Below are positions 52,690 to 63,599 of a stretch of 64,000 nucleotides of DNA, piece after piece. Positions within the stretch are counted from its first letter, which is position 1, and every line of letters begins with the position of its first letter. The notes under the pieces were generated by a model. That model made no database searches, was not told the DNA's origin, and saw only the letters and a program-made list of their open reading frames with translations. A program made the position numbers and the translations under genes. This DNA is from Mycosarcoma maydis (lineage: Eukaryota > Basidiomycota > Ustilaginomycetes > Ustilaginales), in NCBI RefSeq assembly GCF_000328475.2, contig NC_026483.1, positions 868,001-932,000 of the forward strand, written 5' to 3'.

Positions 52690-53830
52690 AAGAGACAAGG
52701 CCAGTCCATGACGTTGATAGCAAGATTCTCAGATATGCTAGACACGAGTCGACGGCATAACCATGAACATCGCGTCTCTTATAGATCTCCACGAAGGTTC
52801 CAAGGAGGATTTACATGGTTCGCTGGACAAACGTGTGAAGACGCTGTTGGCCAGATACAGGCGCAAAACGTAGATTTTTGAAGAGAAAAAGCTCATGCAA
52901 TGATCAGTCGTCAGCTGATTCAATCACAGATGTCTGGTCAATTGTCGCTTACGCATGCGTCATATGGTACTGGCCCAAGTCTCCTAGGCATCTTCTACAA
53001 CCTTTTATCACCCTGCAAAGATCAGCTGCCTTAAGATTCACAGGCTGCTTCCGCTCCACCTTCATAGACGCTCTCAACTTTGAAGCTTCGCTCCTCCCAG
53101 TCGAGCTAGCACTACGCCACACAGCTGTCAGCAAGCTCATCCGATGGCTATCACTCCCACAGTCGCACCCAACCTGGAGAATTGCGACACAAGCCACAAA
53201 GGTGAGACCGACCAGAAAGCCAGGATCCCTCCATTCTGGCAAGGGTTGTGTCAAGCTGACATAGCTAGTCGCGGTGTCAAGCAACCAGCCCACCTGTCCG
53301 TACCCCGCACGGTGACGAAACAAAACAACGACGATGCTGTTGCGCTTCACAATAGGATTCCTACGCTCGAGTCAGGCAACTCCAGACGGGCGTATTCTGA
53401 CGTTTCACTCAAGAACGGCCTCGGGGCTTACTCATTCTTAGCTCAGTCAATCTGGACATGGGAGCTTGCAAAAGCTGTCGGATCTGGCTCTACGTTCTAC
53501 CACAATCCATAAAGCACTTGAACCCGACAATGAAGGTGCAACGATCTTCTGTAACAGACAAACGCGTTGCTGTTATCAGCATAAGTACCAGCCCTAGCAC
53601 GTAGCATCGACCAAGACCCATGCAACATTTAGCAGTTGCCAGGCGTGTCACGGTCGTCTGGGTTCCTGGGCATCGTGGCTTTCCAGGGAACAAACGAGCC
53701 GACTATGCTGCTCAGAACGCTGCCGATGATGCAGTCAGATTGACAGCAGACCACCGCGAGGAGGCTGTAATCCAGCCGGCTGTTCACAGGAAGGCAATCG
53801 TGGATGCAGGCCTGAAATCAGGCATGGAAA
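52690..53830 (+). pseudogene. Degenerate LINE-type retrotransposon (RT tail and RNase H)
   Basis: A reverse-transcriptase C-terminal fragment reads LQRSAALRFTGCFRST, ALNFEASLLPVELALRH and LSLPQSHP (about 53005-53165). This is the typical end of the RT of I/Tad1-like LINEs, with the LQR-AxRxITG-FRTT motif. About 470 bp further on, in a different frame, an RNase H C-terminal block reads VTVVWVPGHRGFPGNKRADYAAQNAADDA (about 53650-53740). Stops and frame changes separate the two, and the RNase H first catalytic block is absent. It is a dead fragment; the 5' part of the element is missing from the window. Confidence 0.75.
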
Positions 53831-54034
53831 TCACGACTCTTAAGCAAATGGATACAATCACGAATCTCAAAATTGTAAATCGTGAATACGCTACGAGTCG
53901 GCGACACCCTCGAGCTGTAGAAGCATCTCCGGCGGGGCGGTCCTCACCCTGGCACAAACCAGATCCGGCCACGTAGGCACGAAAAATCCATACCTCAAAA
54001 CACGCAAAGTCCCAGGCCAGACCGACAGGTGCAA

Positions 54035-54650
54035 TCACGATTGCACGCCAGTCATGAGTGGTTTGAGTTCAGCGCCGAAGTTCTAAGTGACTACCATGTG
54101 GTATCGGCCAACTTCTTCAACATGGACGAAGCCGGTTTCATGTTAAGCGTTGTTATTCACGATTAAGTTAGTGAGCGCGTGGTCGTGCCTTGTGGTGACC
54201 CAGCTTGTCGGTTCAGGGCACATCCAGGACCCGAAGGTTGGCCACTGTCATCGAATGAGTTGTAAAGAATTGGGAGAGGCGATCAGGTACTGATGCTACA
54301 TTTCTTTACGAAAGGTCAGCACCGCATATGTAACGGATACGGGAGCAAGTAAATGAGGAAAGCCGAGCGTCGATTGCAGCCCTACAGGTTGAAAACGCAC
54401 TGCTGGCTACGGGCGCAAAAGGAGAGAAAGAGAAAACGGCAGCAACGGTGGTACAACAGGTGGCGAAGGGCGACCAACGTGTTTTGTCAAAAACAAAAAA
54501 AAAAAAAAAAAAACAAAAAACAAAACAAAAAACAAAACAAAAAACCCCCCGCTATGATCATCATGTATCTGAGAGTTCCCGAGCAACAGCTGATGTGGAA
54601 TGGTCTGCCAAAGCTGAGAAAGACAGGAGGAAACTACGAGCAGGTTGAGG
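54035..54650 (+). pseudogene. Degenerate pogo/Fot1-type DNA transposase
   Basis: A frame from about 54058 reads WFEFSAEVLSDYHVVSANFFNMDEAGFMLS, matching the region around the first catalytic Asp of DDE transposases (NMDETGF motif), then stops at 54165. A shifted frame continues with RVVVPCGDPACRFRAHPG. Most of the catalytic domain is missing. At about 54385-54485 the typical C-terminal end follows: AALQVENALLATGAKGEKEKT. An A-rich tract (54491-54543) lies directly after. The element is inactive through stops and a large internal deletion. Confidence 0.7.
54491..54543. repeat. A-rich tract (poly-A and AAAAC units)
   Basis: A run of about 20 A followed by AAACAAAAAAC-type units, just after the transposase C-terminal fragment. 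Confidence 0.85.
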
Positions 54651-55106
54651 AGGAGGAGGTCGTGATACTTCTGCCTAATACCGTCGATGATGGCAACGAC
54701 AATTGCTTCATGCCTAAGACCTTCCCTACCTCGAATACGGACCTTCTCCTGGACGAGATCAACGAGAGCCTCTCAGGACGATCAGTGACGACGATCTCGG
54801 CGACTTTGGCTTCTTCAAAACACTTCCTGTTCCAGGCCCCTCTCGTGCCTGCAGAAAGGTCTGCTTCTTTTCTCATGTGCCGTACCATCTCACCACAAGC
54901 TCATTTCGATCGCAGAAGGTCTAGCACACAATCATCACGATTGCTACCATCAGAGACAAATTCTATTAGACTCGTGACTGTCTGCGATGGCATTCAGTCC
55001 GATCGTCCACAATCACGAATCACTCACGAATCACGAATCAATGCTAGATCAACTGTATTCGTGATTCATGATTCGTGATTGCAATTTTAGTGAATCGTGA
55101 ATATTT

Positions 55107-55395
55107 AGCAAGCGCTATATGATCGAAGTCTCCCTTTCCTTAGAGAAGCGAGTTGGACTGAGTTGGCCGAGAATGGTTTGGAATGTATGTGCGTTGTGGA
55201 CAGTCACACTGTGAGTCACGAGTGATTTTTGGACGAGGGACTAACTACAAAGTGTGTGGGTCTATCTGTATTTATGTACATGTATCCTACATGAGCTTCT
55301 CCCCATACGTCGGCCCCTCATACAACTGACTCAAGACTAGCTGTGGCCACAACTGGCCAGATGCGTGAGTCTGTTCTCTTTCACGTTTCAGGTTC
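55107..55395. repeat. Duplicated unit, partial copy 1 (blocks s1 and s2)
   Basis: Block s1 (ATGATCGAAGTCTCCCTTTC..., 55107-55285) and block s2 (ACATGAGCTTCTCCCCATAC..., 55287-55395). s1 recurs at 59815-59960; s2 recurs at 55918-56020, 59458-59760 (interrupted) and 59966-60075. Copies differ by scattered substitutions and small indels. Confidence 0.75.
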
Positions 55396-55687
55396 TATCA
55401 CTCACGATTGCAATGGCCGGAAAGAAAGGAATTTGCACATCTGATCAGTTCTGGTCACGGCTGGTCAGATATATGAGGTGCTAATCACAAATCTCGAATG
55501 TAGAGAGATCAGCTCATGGAAGATACTACGGTGAGCTCATATACACAGACCAGGAGAAATCATGAATGTATGCGCTTTGTAAATTTCCTCGTCAAGACAG
55601 TTAAAGTTTATATAAATCCCATATTTGAGTATATACATTACTAACATTCGTGATTTGTGACTGGCCGATGAGCTATTGAGAGGACGG

Positions 55688-55822
55688 TCGTCCTCGGAAC
55701 CACCCTAGGAGCCACCTGCGAGGGGTGGTTGCTGAGGGAAGCCATCTAGGAGCCGCCCAGGGTGGTTCCCGGGGTGGTTCCTAGGAATGACTTTTTCCTT
55801 TTTTTACGACGTGAATCGTGAT
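55688..55822. mobile_element. MITE-like hairpin element, copy A
   Basis: This copy begins GGTCGTCCTCGGAACCACCC and ends GGAATGACTTTTTCC plus ACGACGTGAATC. Its interior is nearly the exact reverse complement of copy D (59511-59664). The first ~10 bp of the left terminal repeat are missing. Confidence 0.75.
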
Positions 55823-55917
55823 TCGTGAATTCCTGTGGGTTCCGAGAAGAACGCATATGCATCTTTCTTTGCCTCATCTATCGTAATCACAATTTATGTA
55901 CATGAGCTTGACTGGGG

Positions 55918-56310
55918 TCCCTACATGAGCTTCTCCCTATACGTCGACTCCTCATACAACTGACTAGCCGTTGCCGCAATTGGTCAGATGCATGAGTCTG
56001 TTCTCTTTCAGGTTCTACCACTCGTGACTTGGTGCGAGCATGTGGCCAACGGTATATTCCCACAGTCGTCCAGCAACCCGTGCGAATCAACTCTGGCCTT
56101 CTCGCTACCAGCGTCATGTCATGAGCCATGGAAACTCTGATGAGCTACGATACTCGCAGGCGTATTCATGATTGAGGACATACCGCGGGCGTACCCGTTC
56201 CCGCCCGGTCACTCATGACTCGTGTGTTCCGGTTGGGGAAATCACGAATATGAATGATGCGTGATTGTGGACGATCAGACTAAACGCCAATTGCAGATAT
56301 TCACGATTCT
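55918..56310. repeat. Duplicated unit, copy 2 (blocks s2, s3, s4)
   Basis: Block s2 at 55918-56020, block s3 (GTGGCCAACGGTATATTCCC...) at 56042-56250 and block s4 (CGATCAGACTAAACGCCAAT...) at 56262-56310. The same order occurs at 59966-60538. Confidence 0.75.
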
Positions 56311-56666
56311 AACATGTCTGAGGAGAAGATGGCGGAACAAAGACGTTGAAGAGGGGGAGGCATTGTGGTTATCTGGTCAGCGTCTGCGCTGGTTCATGCG
56401 CCGGGAATCTTGCGCAAAGGTAGATTCATGATTCGTGATTCATGATTCGTGAATCGTGAATACTACCGCCGCAGCGAACTTGGTCTCGTTAAGTATTGAT
56501 TTGCAGGTTCGTGGTCGTGAGGTGCTGGTTTGTGTTCAAATGGCCAGCTTTGCAAAGAAGCTCGTTTAGCTGCTTTCATGGAATGGCAAGGTCGATGTTA
56601 AAATTATCTGCGACTAGCGTTCACCCCGATCACCTACAATCGTGAATCACTCATATCCTGAAAAGG

Positions 56667-56760
56667 GGAAAAAGTCGTCCTCGAAGCCACCCGAGGAAGC
56701 ACCCCAGATCTAGGCTCCTCCTCAGGGGTGGCTTTCAATAAGCAACCACCCCCGAGTTTT
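56667..56760. mobile_element. MITE-like hairpin element, diverged copy B
   Basis: It has the left terminal repeat GGAAAAAGTCGTCCTCG and alternating CCACC/GGTGG blocks, but its right end is eroded. Confidence 0.6.
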
Positions 56761-58189
56761 CAATTGGTCCCAGCATACAGCTCAATACGCCACAGTTGTT
56801 GTCGATGCAATATAATTGTGAATAAATTAATCACGAATCTAAGCTAACGAGCGAGCGAGCATGTGAGATGGACGAGTGAGTACAGCACGAAGGGCCAGCA
56901 GCCAAAAGAGCGAGTGAGACCAACGAGTGAGACCAACGAGTGAAAGAGACCAGTGAGTGAGCGAGAATAGCGAGATGAATGGTGCGGGTTAGCATGTTAC
57001 AATGATGCGCGGGCAAGCTGGCGCCAATGAATAGGATGATGCTTACCAACAAGGCAGTTGACGAAGGGGTTTTTGTGGCCATCGGCGGAGAGTGACCTCC
57101 GGGAGGAGGGCGTCTGCTCGTCAACGCTGGTTTGAGAATCGATTCATGAATGCAGACTCGGAGCCATCGTTCATGGTTGTTGGATGAGAAGACCGAGGCA
57201 TGGCGAGAAGCTGCCGAGGCCGAGGAGGACAAAGACAAAGCATCCGAGCTGGATCCAGATCGCTTGCCGCAGGCAGTCGGAGGCTGCAGTACGGTCCATG
57301 GTCGGTGGACAAGAGATGCAGCTGCCAGTCTGACCGCCTCACCTCGCCATCACCATGAGCAGTTTATCGCGCTCTCAATGGTGCCACAGACATCGTCTCT
57401 GTAGATGCGACCAGTGTGGTGAGGGTGGCAAGACCTTCACTTACGAACAGTGAAGATTTCACGAGACAATGAGAGAGCATCGACGCTTAGCAGAAGAGGC
57501 GAGGACAAGATCTGTTGGTGTGGCTTCAGCAGCGTCAGCACCAGCGCCGACCACAGCAGCAGCGTCAGCAGCGTCGGCATAAGCAGTATCAAGAGCGCCG
57601 GCAGTATCCGCAGCAACACCCGCAGCACCACACCCGCAGCGGCAGCAGCAACAGCAGCATGCCAATCCTCCCTCTCTACACGTCGCAGCAGCCTCGCGTT
57701 GAGCCAGTTTGTGCACGCTGCCGTCTCTTGATTAGCAAGATCTCGGCCAAGGTTGAGTTTCGTGCGGACATCTATCCGCTGACAATTCGTGATTCATGAT
57801 TGGCTTCGCCCTCAAGCCTGCTCGTCTTGGTCTAGCCCTGATGCTGCATCCGGTAGAAGCTGGCCTGCCCACTGTTGGGCTCGGTGGCATAGTCCCAAGT
57901 GTCGGTCCCGGTATGGAAGGGCCACAACATCTCGTTGGTCCTCCACTATTGACCTCCTTCGGATGTTTGAGATCCGCTGCGCTTTCAGTCATGAGTACGT
58001 ACTTCTCCTCTGTGATCGATGCTCCCGCAATCTGCTGCTGGCTTTGCTAATAACTCTCTTGCAACAGTCATGAGTACCTTCTCGAATTGCTAGGCTATAA
58101 TAAATACATGCATTCATTCGTGATTATTGTTTTGCTCCAATAACATGATTTGTGTGTGATCTCCAATGCGACTGGCCGACAAGCTAATG
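56761..58189. other. Region with weak, unassigned coding signal
   Basis: A short frame from ATG 57355 (context CACCATGAGC) reads through CRCDQCGEGGKTFTYEQ and stops. Downstream, a Gln-rich frame (57515-57799) ends PVCARCRLLISKI. The two could be exons of a small spliced gene with paired Cys-x2-Cys motifs or an eroded gene; no splice junctions could be confirmed. A GCAGCAGCGTCAGCA-type trinucleotide repeat spans about 57528-57580. Confidence 0.25.
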
Positions 58190-58197
58190 ACAGGATG

Positions 58198-58273
58198 TCG
58201 TCCTCGGAACCACCCTAGGAGCCACCTGCGAGGGGTGGTTCCTAGGTCGAGTTTTTTTTTTTTACGAAGTGAA
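58198..58273. mobile_element. MITE-like hairpin element, internally deleted copy C
   Basis: Its first ~50 bp match copy A, including the flank ACTGGCCGA upstream. It then jumps to the right end (GGTGGTTCCTAGG) and a T-rich tract, so the central part is lost. Confidence 0.65.
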
Positions 58274-59510
58274 TAGTGAATGATTGTGAACGATCAGACT
58301 CAAACGCCAATCACGAATCGGTACTCATCATATATGACAACGCCTCTTCACCCGCTTTCTTTTTGGTCATCATGATTCATAAATTTGAAAGACGTCTTGA
58401 GAGGGTGTGATGAGAATTTCGAAATCATGAATCGTGAAGCAGAGTCATTCATGATGGTAATTCACGATTCACGATTCACGGTTTGTGGTCGTGAGTTTGG
58501 TGTTGTTGGATTTGTGGGATGATATTCGCTTATTCGTGATTGATTCGGCCCAGTCCGATGTTGCCAGGACAACGTGCCGTTGTGTGAAACAAATTCATGA
58601 TTGTCATTCACGATTGGTCAGAGTCGCTGACAGGCTCATTCGAAATTTACTCACGACTGGCCATCCGCTTCTGCTCCGTTACCGAAGTGATCTGGTTGGG
58701 GTGGTCCAATGATACCAATCATGAATTGAACATAACGTCAACCGCAGACAATTCGTGGTTCGTGATTTCTGATCTATCAGGTGTAAAAGGCAAAACCGCT
58801 AAAGATGCGGTGTATGCGTAACGCGGCGCGTTACGCGTTCGTATTCAAAACTCGTGACTCGTGACTAATCACGAATATGTGACGATTGTGGTCTCAAAAT
58901 ACACTGGCCCTTAAACACGACAACATCTGACTCGATCTCTGTGACTGCAACGTTTTTTGTAAGCTGTGAGTCTGTGAGTACTCTTCACTCGCGCATATAT
59001 GTAGACATTGTCATTTCCCATGTTATCAACCGTCAATCGTAGTTTAAAATCATGGATCGTCAATCACGAATCGTGAATAGTGGAAATGACAAGTAATTTA
59101 GCTCAATTCATGATTATATTTTGAGTGATCAACGAGAATATAAAGAAAAAGGATAATCAAACTTGGTCTGAGATGTTCACGAGTCACGACTCGCTGACTT
59201 TCGCAATCTGTTGTAAGGGAACTTGTGATTCATGCATTCAAGATACATGATCGGTCACGTTTGATGATAGCAATCGAGAATCTCAGCGAGCGCTATATGA
59301 GCGAAGTCACGAGTCTAGGGGTAAGTTGGGATTCGTGATTCATGATTGGTTGAGTATATTTTTGTCATCATGAATGTAATTGGACGATCATGCATGTGAG
59401 GAAAAAAATTATAAATCACGAATGTTCCGTCTTTACTCATGATACGTGATTCGTGATTTATGTACATGAGCCGACTGGAGTATCTTTTTCAATACATCAG
59501 CGCCTCATAC

Positions 59511-59664
59511 AATCACGTCGTTAAAAAAAGGAAAAAGTCGTCCTAGAAACCACCCCGGGAACCACCCTGGGCGGCTCCTAGATGGCTTCTCTCAGCAACT
59601 ACCCCTCGCAGGTGGCTCCTAGGGTGGTTCCGAGGACGACTTTTTCCTGTTTTACGACGTGATT
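59511..59664. mobile_element. MITE-like hairpin element, complete copy D
   Basis: The element is about 154 bp with long, nearly perfect terminal inverted repeats: AATCACGTCGT, an A-rich spacer, then GGAAAAAGTCGTCCT and further. Inside, CCACC/GGTGG blocks extend the hairpin. It interrupts a copy of block s2 between CCTCATACAA and CTGAC; the uninterrupted site is present at 55325, 55957 and 60012. No protein is encoded, so any mobility would rely on a transposase elsewhere. Confidence 0.8.
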
Positions 59665-59814
59665 CTAAATTGCACTCATGATTCGTGAACTGACAAGCCG
59701 TGGCCACAATCACGAATTGGTCAGATGCATGCGGTAGTCTGTTCTCTTCCAGGTTCTTTCACTTTGTGCAAGTATGTGGCCAAGGGTATTCAATATTCTC
59801 GGTGAATCCTTAGC

Positions 59815-60538
59815 GGGCGCTGGATGATCGAAGTCTCCCTTTCCTTAGAGAGGCGAGTTGGGACTGAGTAGGGTCGAGAATGGTTTGGGATGTATTTGGA
59901 TAGTGTGAATTGGACAAGGGACTAACTACAAAGTGTGAGCGTTCCCTCTGTATTTATGTACATGAGTCGACTGGAGTATCCTACATGAGCTTCTCCCTAT
60001 ACGTCAGCTCCTCATACAACTGACTAGCTGTGGCCACAACTGGCCAGATGCATGAGTCTGTTCTCCCTCAGGTTCTTCCACTTGGTACGAGTCTGTAGCC
60101 AACGGCGTGTTCCCACAGTCGTCCAGCGACTTGTGTGAATCTACTCTGGGCTTCTTGCTACCGGCGCTATGTTGTGAAGTGGGAGAACTCTGGCGAGTTA
60201 CTATACTTGCGCGCCACCCGCGGTCGTACTGCGGGTGCATTGAGCGCGTGTCGCGCGCGTATGGCGCGCGTACTGCGAGTGTATCGCACGCGTACCGCGG
60301 ACGTACCGCTGGTGTACTGAGTGCGTGTCGCGCGCGTATAGCGCGCGTACTGAGAGTGTATCGCACGCGTACCGCAGACGTACCGCTGGTGTATTGAGTG
60401 CGTGTCGCGCGCGTATAGCGCGCGTACTGAGACACCTACTCGTTCCCGTCCGGTCACTCGTGTATACCGGTTAGGTTACTGCAAGGGTTGCATGATTGTG
60501 GGCGATCAGACTAAACGCCAATCGTAGATATTCTAACA
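59815..60538. repeat. Duplicated unit, copy 3 (blocks s1-s4, with minisatellite)
   Basis: This is the only copy with all four blocks contiguous: s1 59815-59960, s2 59966-60075, s3 60087-60480 and s4 60493-60538. Block s3 is expanded by the 77-bp minisatellite at 60228-60432. Confidence 0.75.
60228..60432. repeat. 77-bp minisatellite, about 2.7 copies
   Basis: The GTGTCG marker recurs at 60248, 60325 and 60402, giving a 77-bp period. Units are rich in CGCGCGTA and ACGCGTACC, that is, alternating purine-pyrimidine DNA. Units 2 and 3 are nearly identical and unit 1 differs at a few positions. Confidence 0.9.
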
Positions 60539-60790
60539 AAGGGTGCATTCCCTTAGACGTCCAGCGACTCGTGTGAATCGACGCTTGGCTTCTTGCTACC
60601 GGCGCTATGTCATGAGTCATGAACTGAGGGAATTATGACGAGCTACGATACCTGCGGGCATACTCACGACTGCAGGCGTACTCGTTCCTGTCCGGTCACT
60701 CGTGTGTTCCGGTTGGGTGAATCATGAATGAAACGATTATGAACAATCACCAATCGGACTGAACGCCAATCGCAGATATGATTCGTGATT
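60539..60790. repeat. Duplicated unit, partial copy 4 (blocks s3 and s4)
   Basis: Blocks s3 (60540-60720) and s4 (60735-60790) directly follow copy 3, in tandem, without the minisatellite. Confidence 0.75.
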
Positions 60791-62302
60791 CAAACACTCA
60801 CGACTGACTTGGGTAGCAACGTTCACGACTAGGCAGCTGGCTTTGCAGCGCGATTCACTCTCATATATCGAAGAAAACCGGGAAGGACGTGCATGTGTGC
60901 AAAGCTAGCATAGGAGCCAGCTGAAAGTCTGTGAGTCGAAGCGCTTCTCTACGACATAAATAAGCCAGGCACGAGGGACGAGGGTCAAGGAATAAAGTGG
61001 CCACCGCAGCGAAGCACGAAACTGGGCACAGATCCATAACTCATGACTTTGGTAGTGAAAGACGAAAGGAGAGTTTCATCCACAGGTACCGTCGACGAAC
61101 CATCAATGGCGTACGGGAAAGCAAGCTATGACGATCATGCTGCCATCGATTTGGGAACAAGGAACGAGGTCAACGAAACAGTTACAGAACGTCTCCAGCG
61201 GTGAGTTGCACCCTAAGGTCCGGTCCGATACCCGCTACTGCCTACCGTGACGCCGGAAAGCCTGACTCGGCCTATGGCGTGCACGAGTGATGAGCGGCAC
61301 ATCATGACTAAGGTCGACGACTGCGACGTTGCTGTGATGTCAATTCTGCGATCCGTGGGTGCGCGGGAAAGGTGAGTTGCCGATGGACCGAAAAGAGAGC
61401 GTTGACTCATGACTTGAAATCTGCAAGTGCGTGGCGTCGATTCTGTCAAGAAGAATCACGAATCGTGAATCGTGAATGAGAGGCAGGAGGCAGCTATAGC
61501 CGGAGTTGTAAGGTCTTGGTATGGCCCCAGCTGGCGACTGTGACTCGGCTCGATGCCTCGAACCAGCAATCATGAACCGAGGCACATCCTGGCGTCATGA
61601 TTCTGCGCACGCAAGGAAGGCCTAAGTACGCTTGATGTCGCGAACCGACCTGCGAATCACGAAACATAAATGCGCCAAGAATTTCAGCGTTGCAACGCTG
61701 TAAGCGCGATGAAAGTTGCCGCGATGAAGCTGTGGGGTGCAAGCAAGCGAGGAGGTGACAACCGCTCGCTGGGGAAAATAAAAGCGGCACAGCCAGACAA
61801 CTCGCTACACGCAAGCTTTGCTTGCGATTCATGATTTTTAATTGAAACACCGCACTCACACTCACGACTCGAGACTTGGATTTTGACAGCCGAGGTTTCT
61901 TCACCGATTCGTGATACTGCCGCCGCGGGGATTCGGGATTTTTTGTGGGGTAACCTCACCTTTAATGAGCCTGCAGGTGCCACCGTTGTCACGTACTGTA
62001 CACATTCACGGTTTGTTGTTTGAGGAGTGTTGTGCGCACGGACGTGCGAGGTTGGAGCGCGGTGCCCCGTCATGAGTCTGCCTTCCGCATGAGTTGCGGC
62101 GCTCGATGCCCGAGAATGAACGCGTGATGTCGTGCGATGCATCCGTGCGAGCGTACAGCACGAACTCGCGACTACATTTCCGCCACTTCGTCCAAGCACG
62201 GACCTGTCGTAGGCTATTCCTCTTTCCTTTCGACCTCGCACACGTCAATCACAGAATCACGAATCGCTCGTCTACGAACGACGAAGCTGGACACGTCGAA
62301 AG
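60791..62302. other. Region upstream of the alcohol dehydrogenase gene
   Basis: About 1.5 kb with no supportable gene. It has scattered CACGATT/CACGAAT motifs and ends in the alcohol dehydrogenase promoter. The open frame at 61684-62241 on the minus strand has no recognisable content. Confidence 0.4.
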
Positions 62303-63599
62303 ATGGTGCAAGATCCGCGCGAGACGCAGCTCGAGGTGACGCCAACCAACCGCGTAGCCATTTTTTATGAAAACGGTGGGCCGGACAAGATCTCGATCAA
62401 GCAGCTGGACAACATCAAGCCATCCGAGCTGAACGCTGGAGAAGTGCTTGTTCGGGTGAGTCAAAGGCTGCTGAGAGGCGCTCGTTTCGGCTGTGGAGCT
62501 GGAATCACGAATCATGAATACTGACTCGGTTTCTTTGGCGTGCACGTTTACTTTTTGGGGCGGCTGCAGGTGCTGTTCACGGGCGTCTGCCACTCGGACC
62601 TGCACGCCTTGCAAGGCGACTGGCCTTTCCCACCCAAGCTTCCGCTGATTGGCGGTCATGAGGGAGCCGGAGTTGTTGTTGCTCTAGGAGCTGGATCGCA
62701 GGAATACGTGCAGATCGGCGACCGCGTTGGGATCAAGTGGATCGCCGATGCATGCCTCAACTGCGAATACTGTCGCTTATCGCACGAGATCAACTGTGCA
62801 CAGTACAAGTCAAGTGGATGTGAGTGTGGATCGGCGTTGAAGCTCGTCGGTTTCGAGCGAGACAAAGTGAATGACCGAGTGCTGATGATTCTAAGCTTGG
62901 ATTCGCCCGACAGATGCGGTGGACGGTACGTTCCAGCAGTACGTTCGACACACGGCTCGATACCTAACCAAGATTCCGGACGCGCTGGACCTCGCACAGG
63001 CGGCGTCGATCCTGTGTGCTGGAGTGACGATCTACCGTGCGCTCAAGGAGGCGCACCTTGAAGCGGGCAACTGGGTCGTGATTCCCGGATCGGGTGGAGG
63101 GTTAGGCCACTTGGGCGTGCAGTATGCGCTCAATGCCGGACTGCGCGTGATTGGGATTGATACGGGGAGTGACAAGCAGCACATGTCGCTCTCGCTCGGA
63201 TGCGAAGTGTTTGTCGATTTCAAAACCTCGGACGTGGCCACGGCGATCAAAGCGGCCACGGGAGGAATTGGTGCGCACGCAGCTGTGGTGGCAGCAGCTA
63301 GCTCAGCTGCTTACGAGCTTGCCTTGGACTACATCCGCCCCAGGGGCACACTAGTGATTGTCGGAATGCCCAACTCGATCTTGCCTCTCTCGATCTTCAA
63401 GACAGTGCTAATGACGCACAAAATCGTCGGCTCCGCCGTAGGCAACCGGCAAGACGCCGTCGAGGCGCTCGACATCGCTTCCAGAGGAAAGGTCAAGGTG
63501 CACTTTACCATGAAGGGCCTCACCGATCTACCGCATGTCTTCCAGGACATGATCCACGGTCGCATTGCTGGAAGAATCGTCTTGGACGTCGACAAGTGA
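62303..63599 (+). CDS. ADH1: Zinc alcohol dehydrogenase (ADH1-like)
   Basis: Exons 62303-62455, 62570-62819 and 62914-63599 give 362 residues. Both introns start GTGAGT and end CAG, and the joins are in phase (LVR|VLFTGVCHSD and KSSG-Y-AVDGTFQQY). Catalytic zinc ligands Cys58 and His81 (GGHEGAG) are visible, and the structural zinc is held by Cys113, Cys116, Cys119 and Cys127. The NAD-binding glycine motif is GSGGGLGHLGVQYA, followed by an acidic residue (GID) as in NAD-dependent enzymes. It interconverts alcohols and aldehydes, probably ethanol and acetaldehyde, in the cytosol since no presequence is seen. The length fits tetrameric yeast ADHs (~348 aa) plus a short N-terminal extension. Confidence 0.93.

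Noticed and set aside
57355..57799. Possible small zinc-binding spliced gene
   Set aside because: Paired Cys-x2-Cys words are seen, but no acceptable intron joins the two parts and the rest is trinucleotide repeat; kept only as a weak note.
60004..60457. Arg/Thr/Ala-rich frames on both strands around 60.0-60.5 kb
   Set aside because: They are read from the 77-bp minisatellite, whose period is not a multiple of three.
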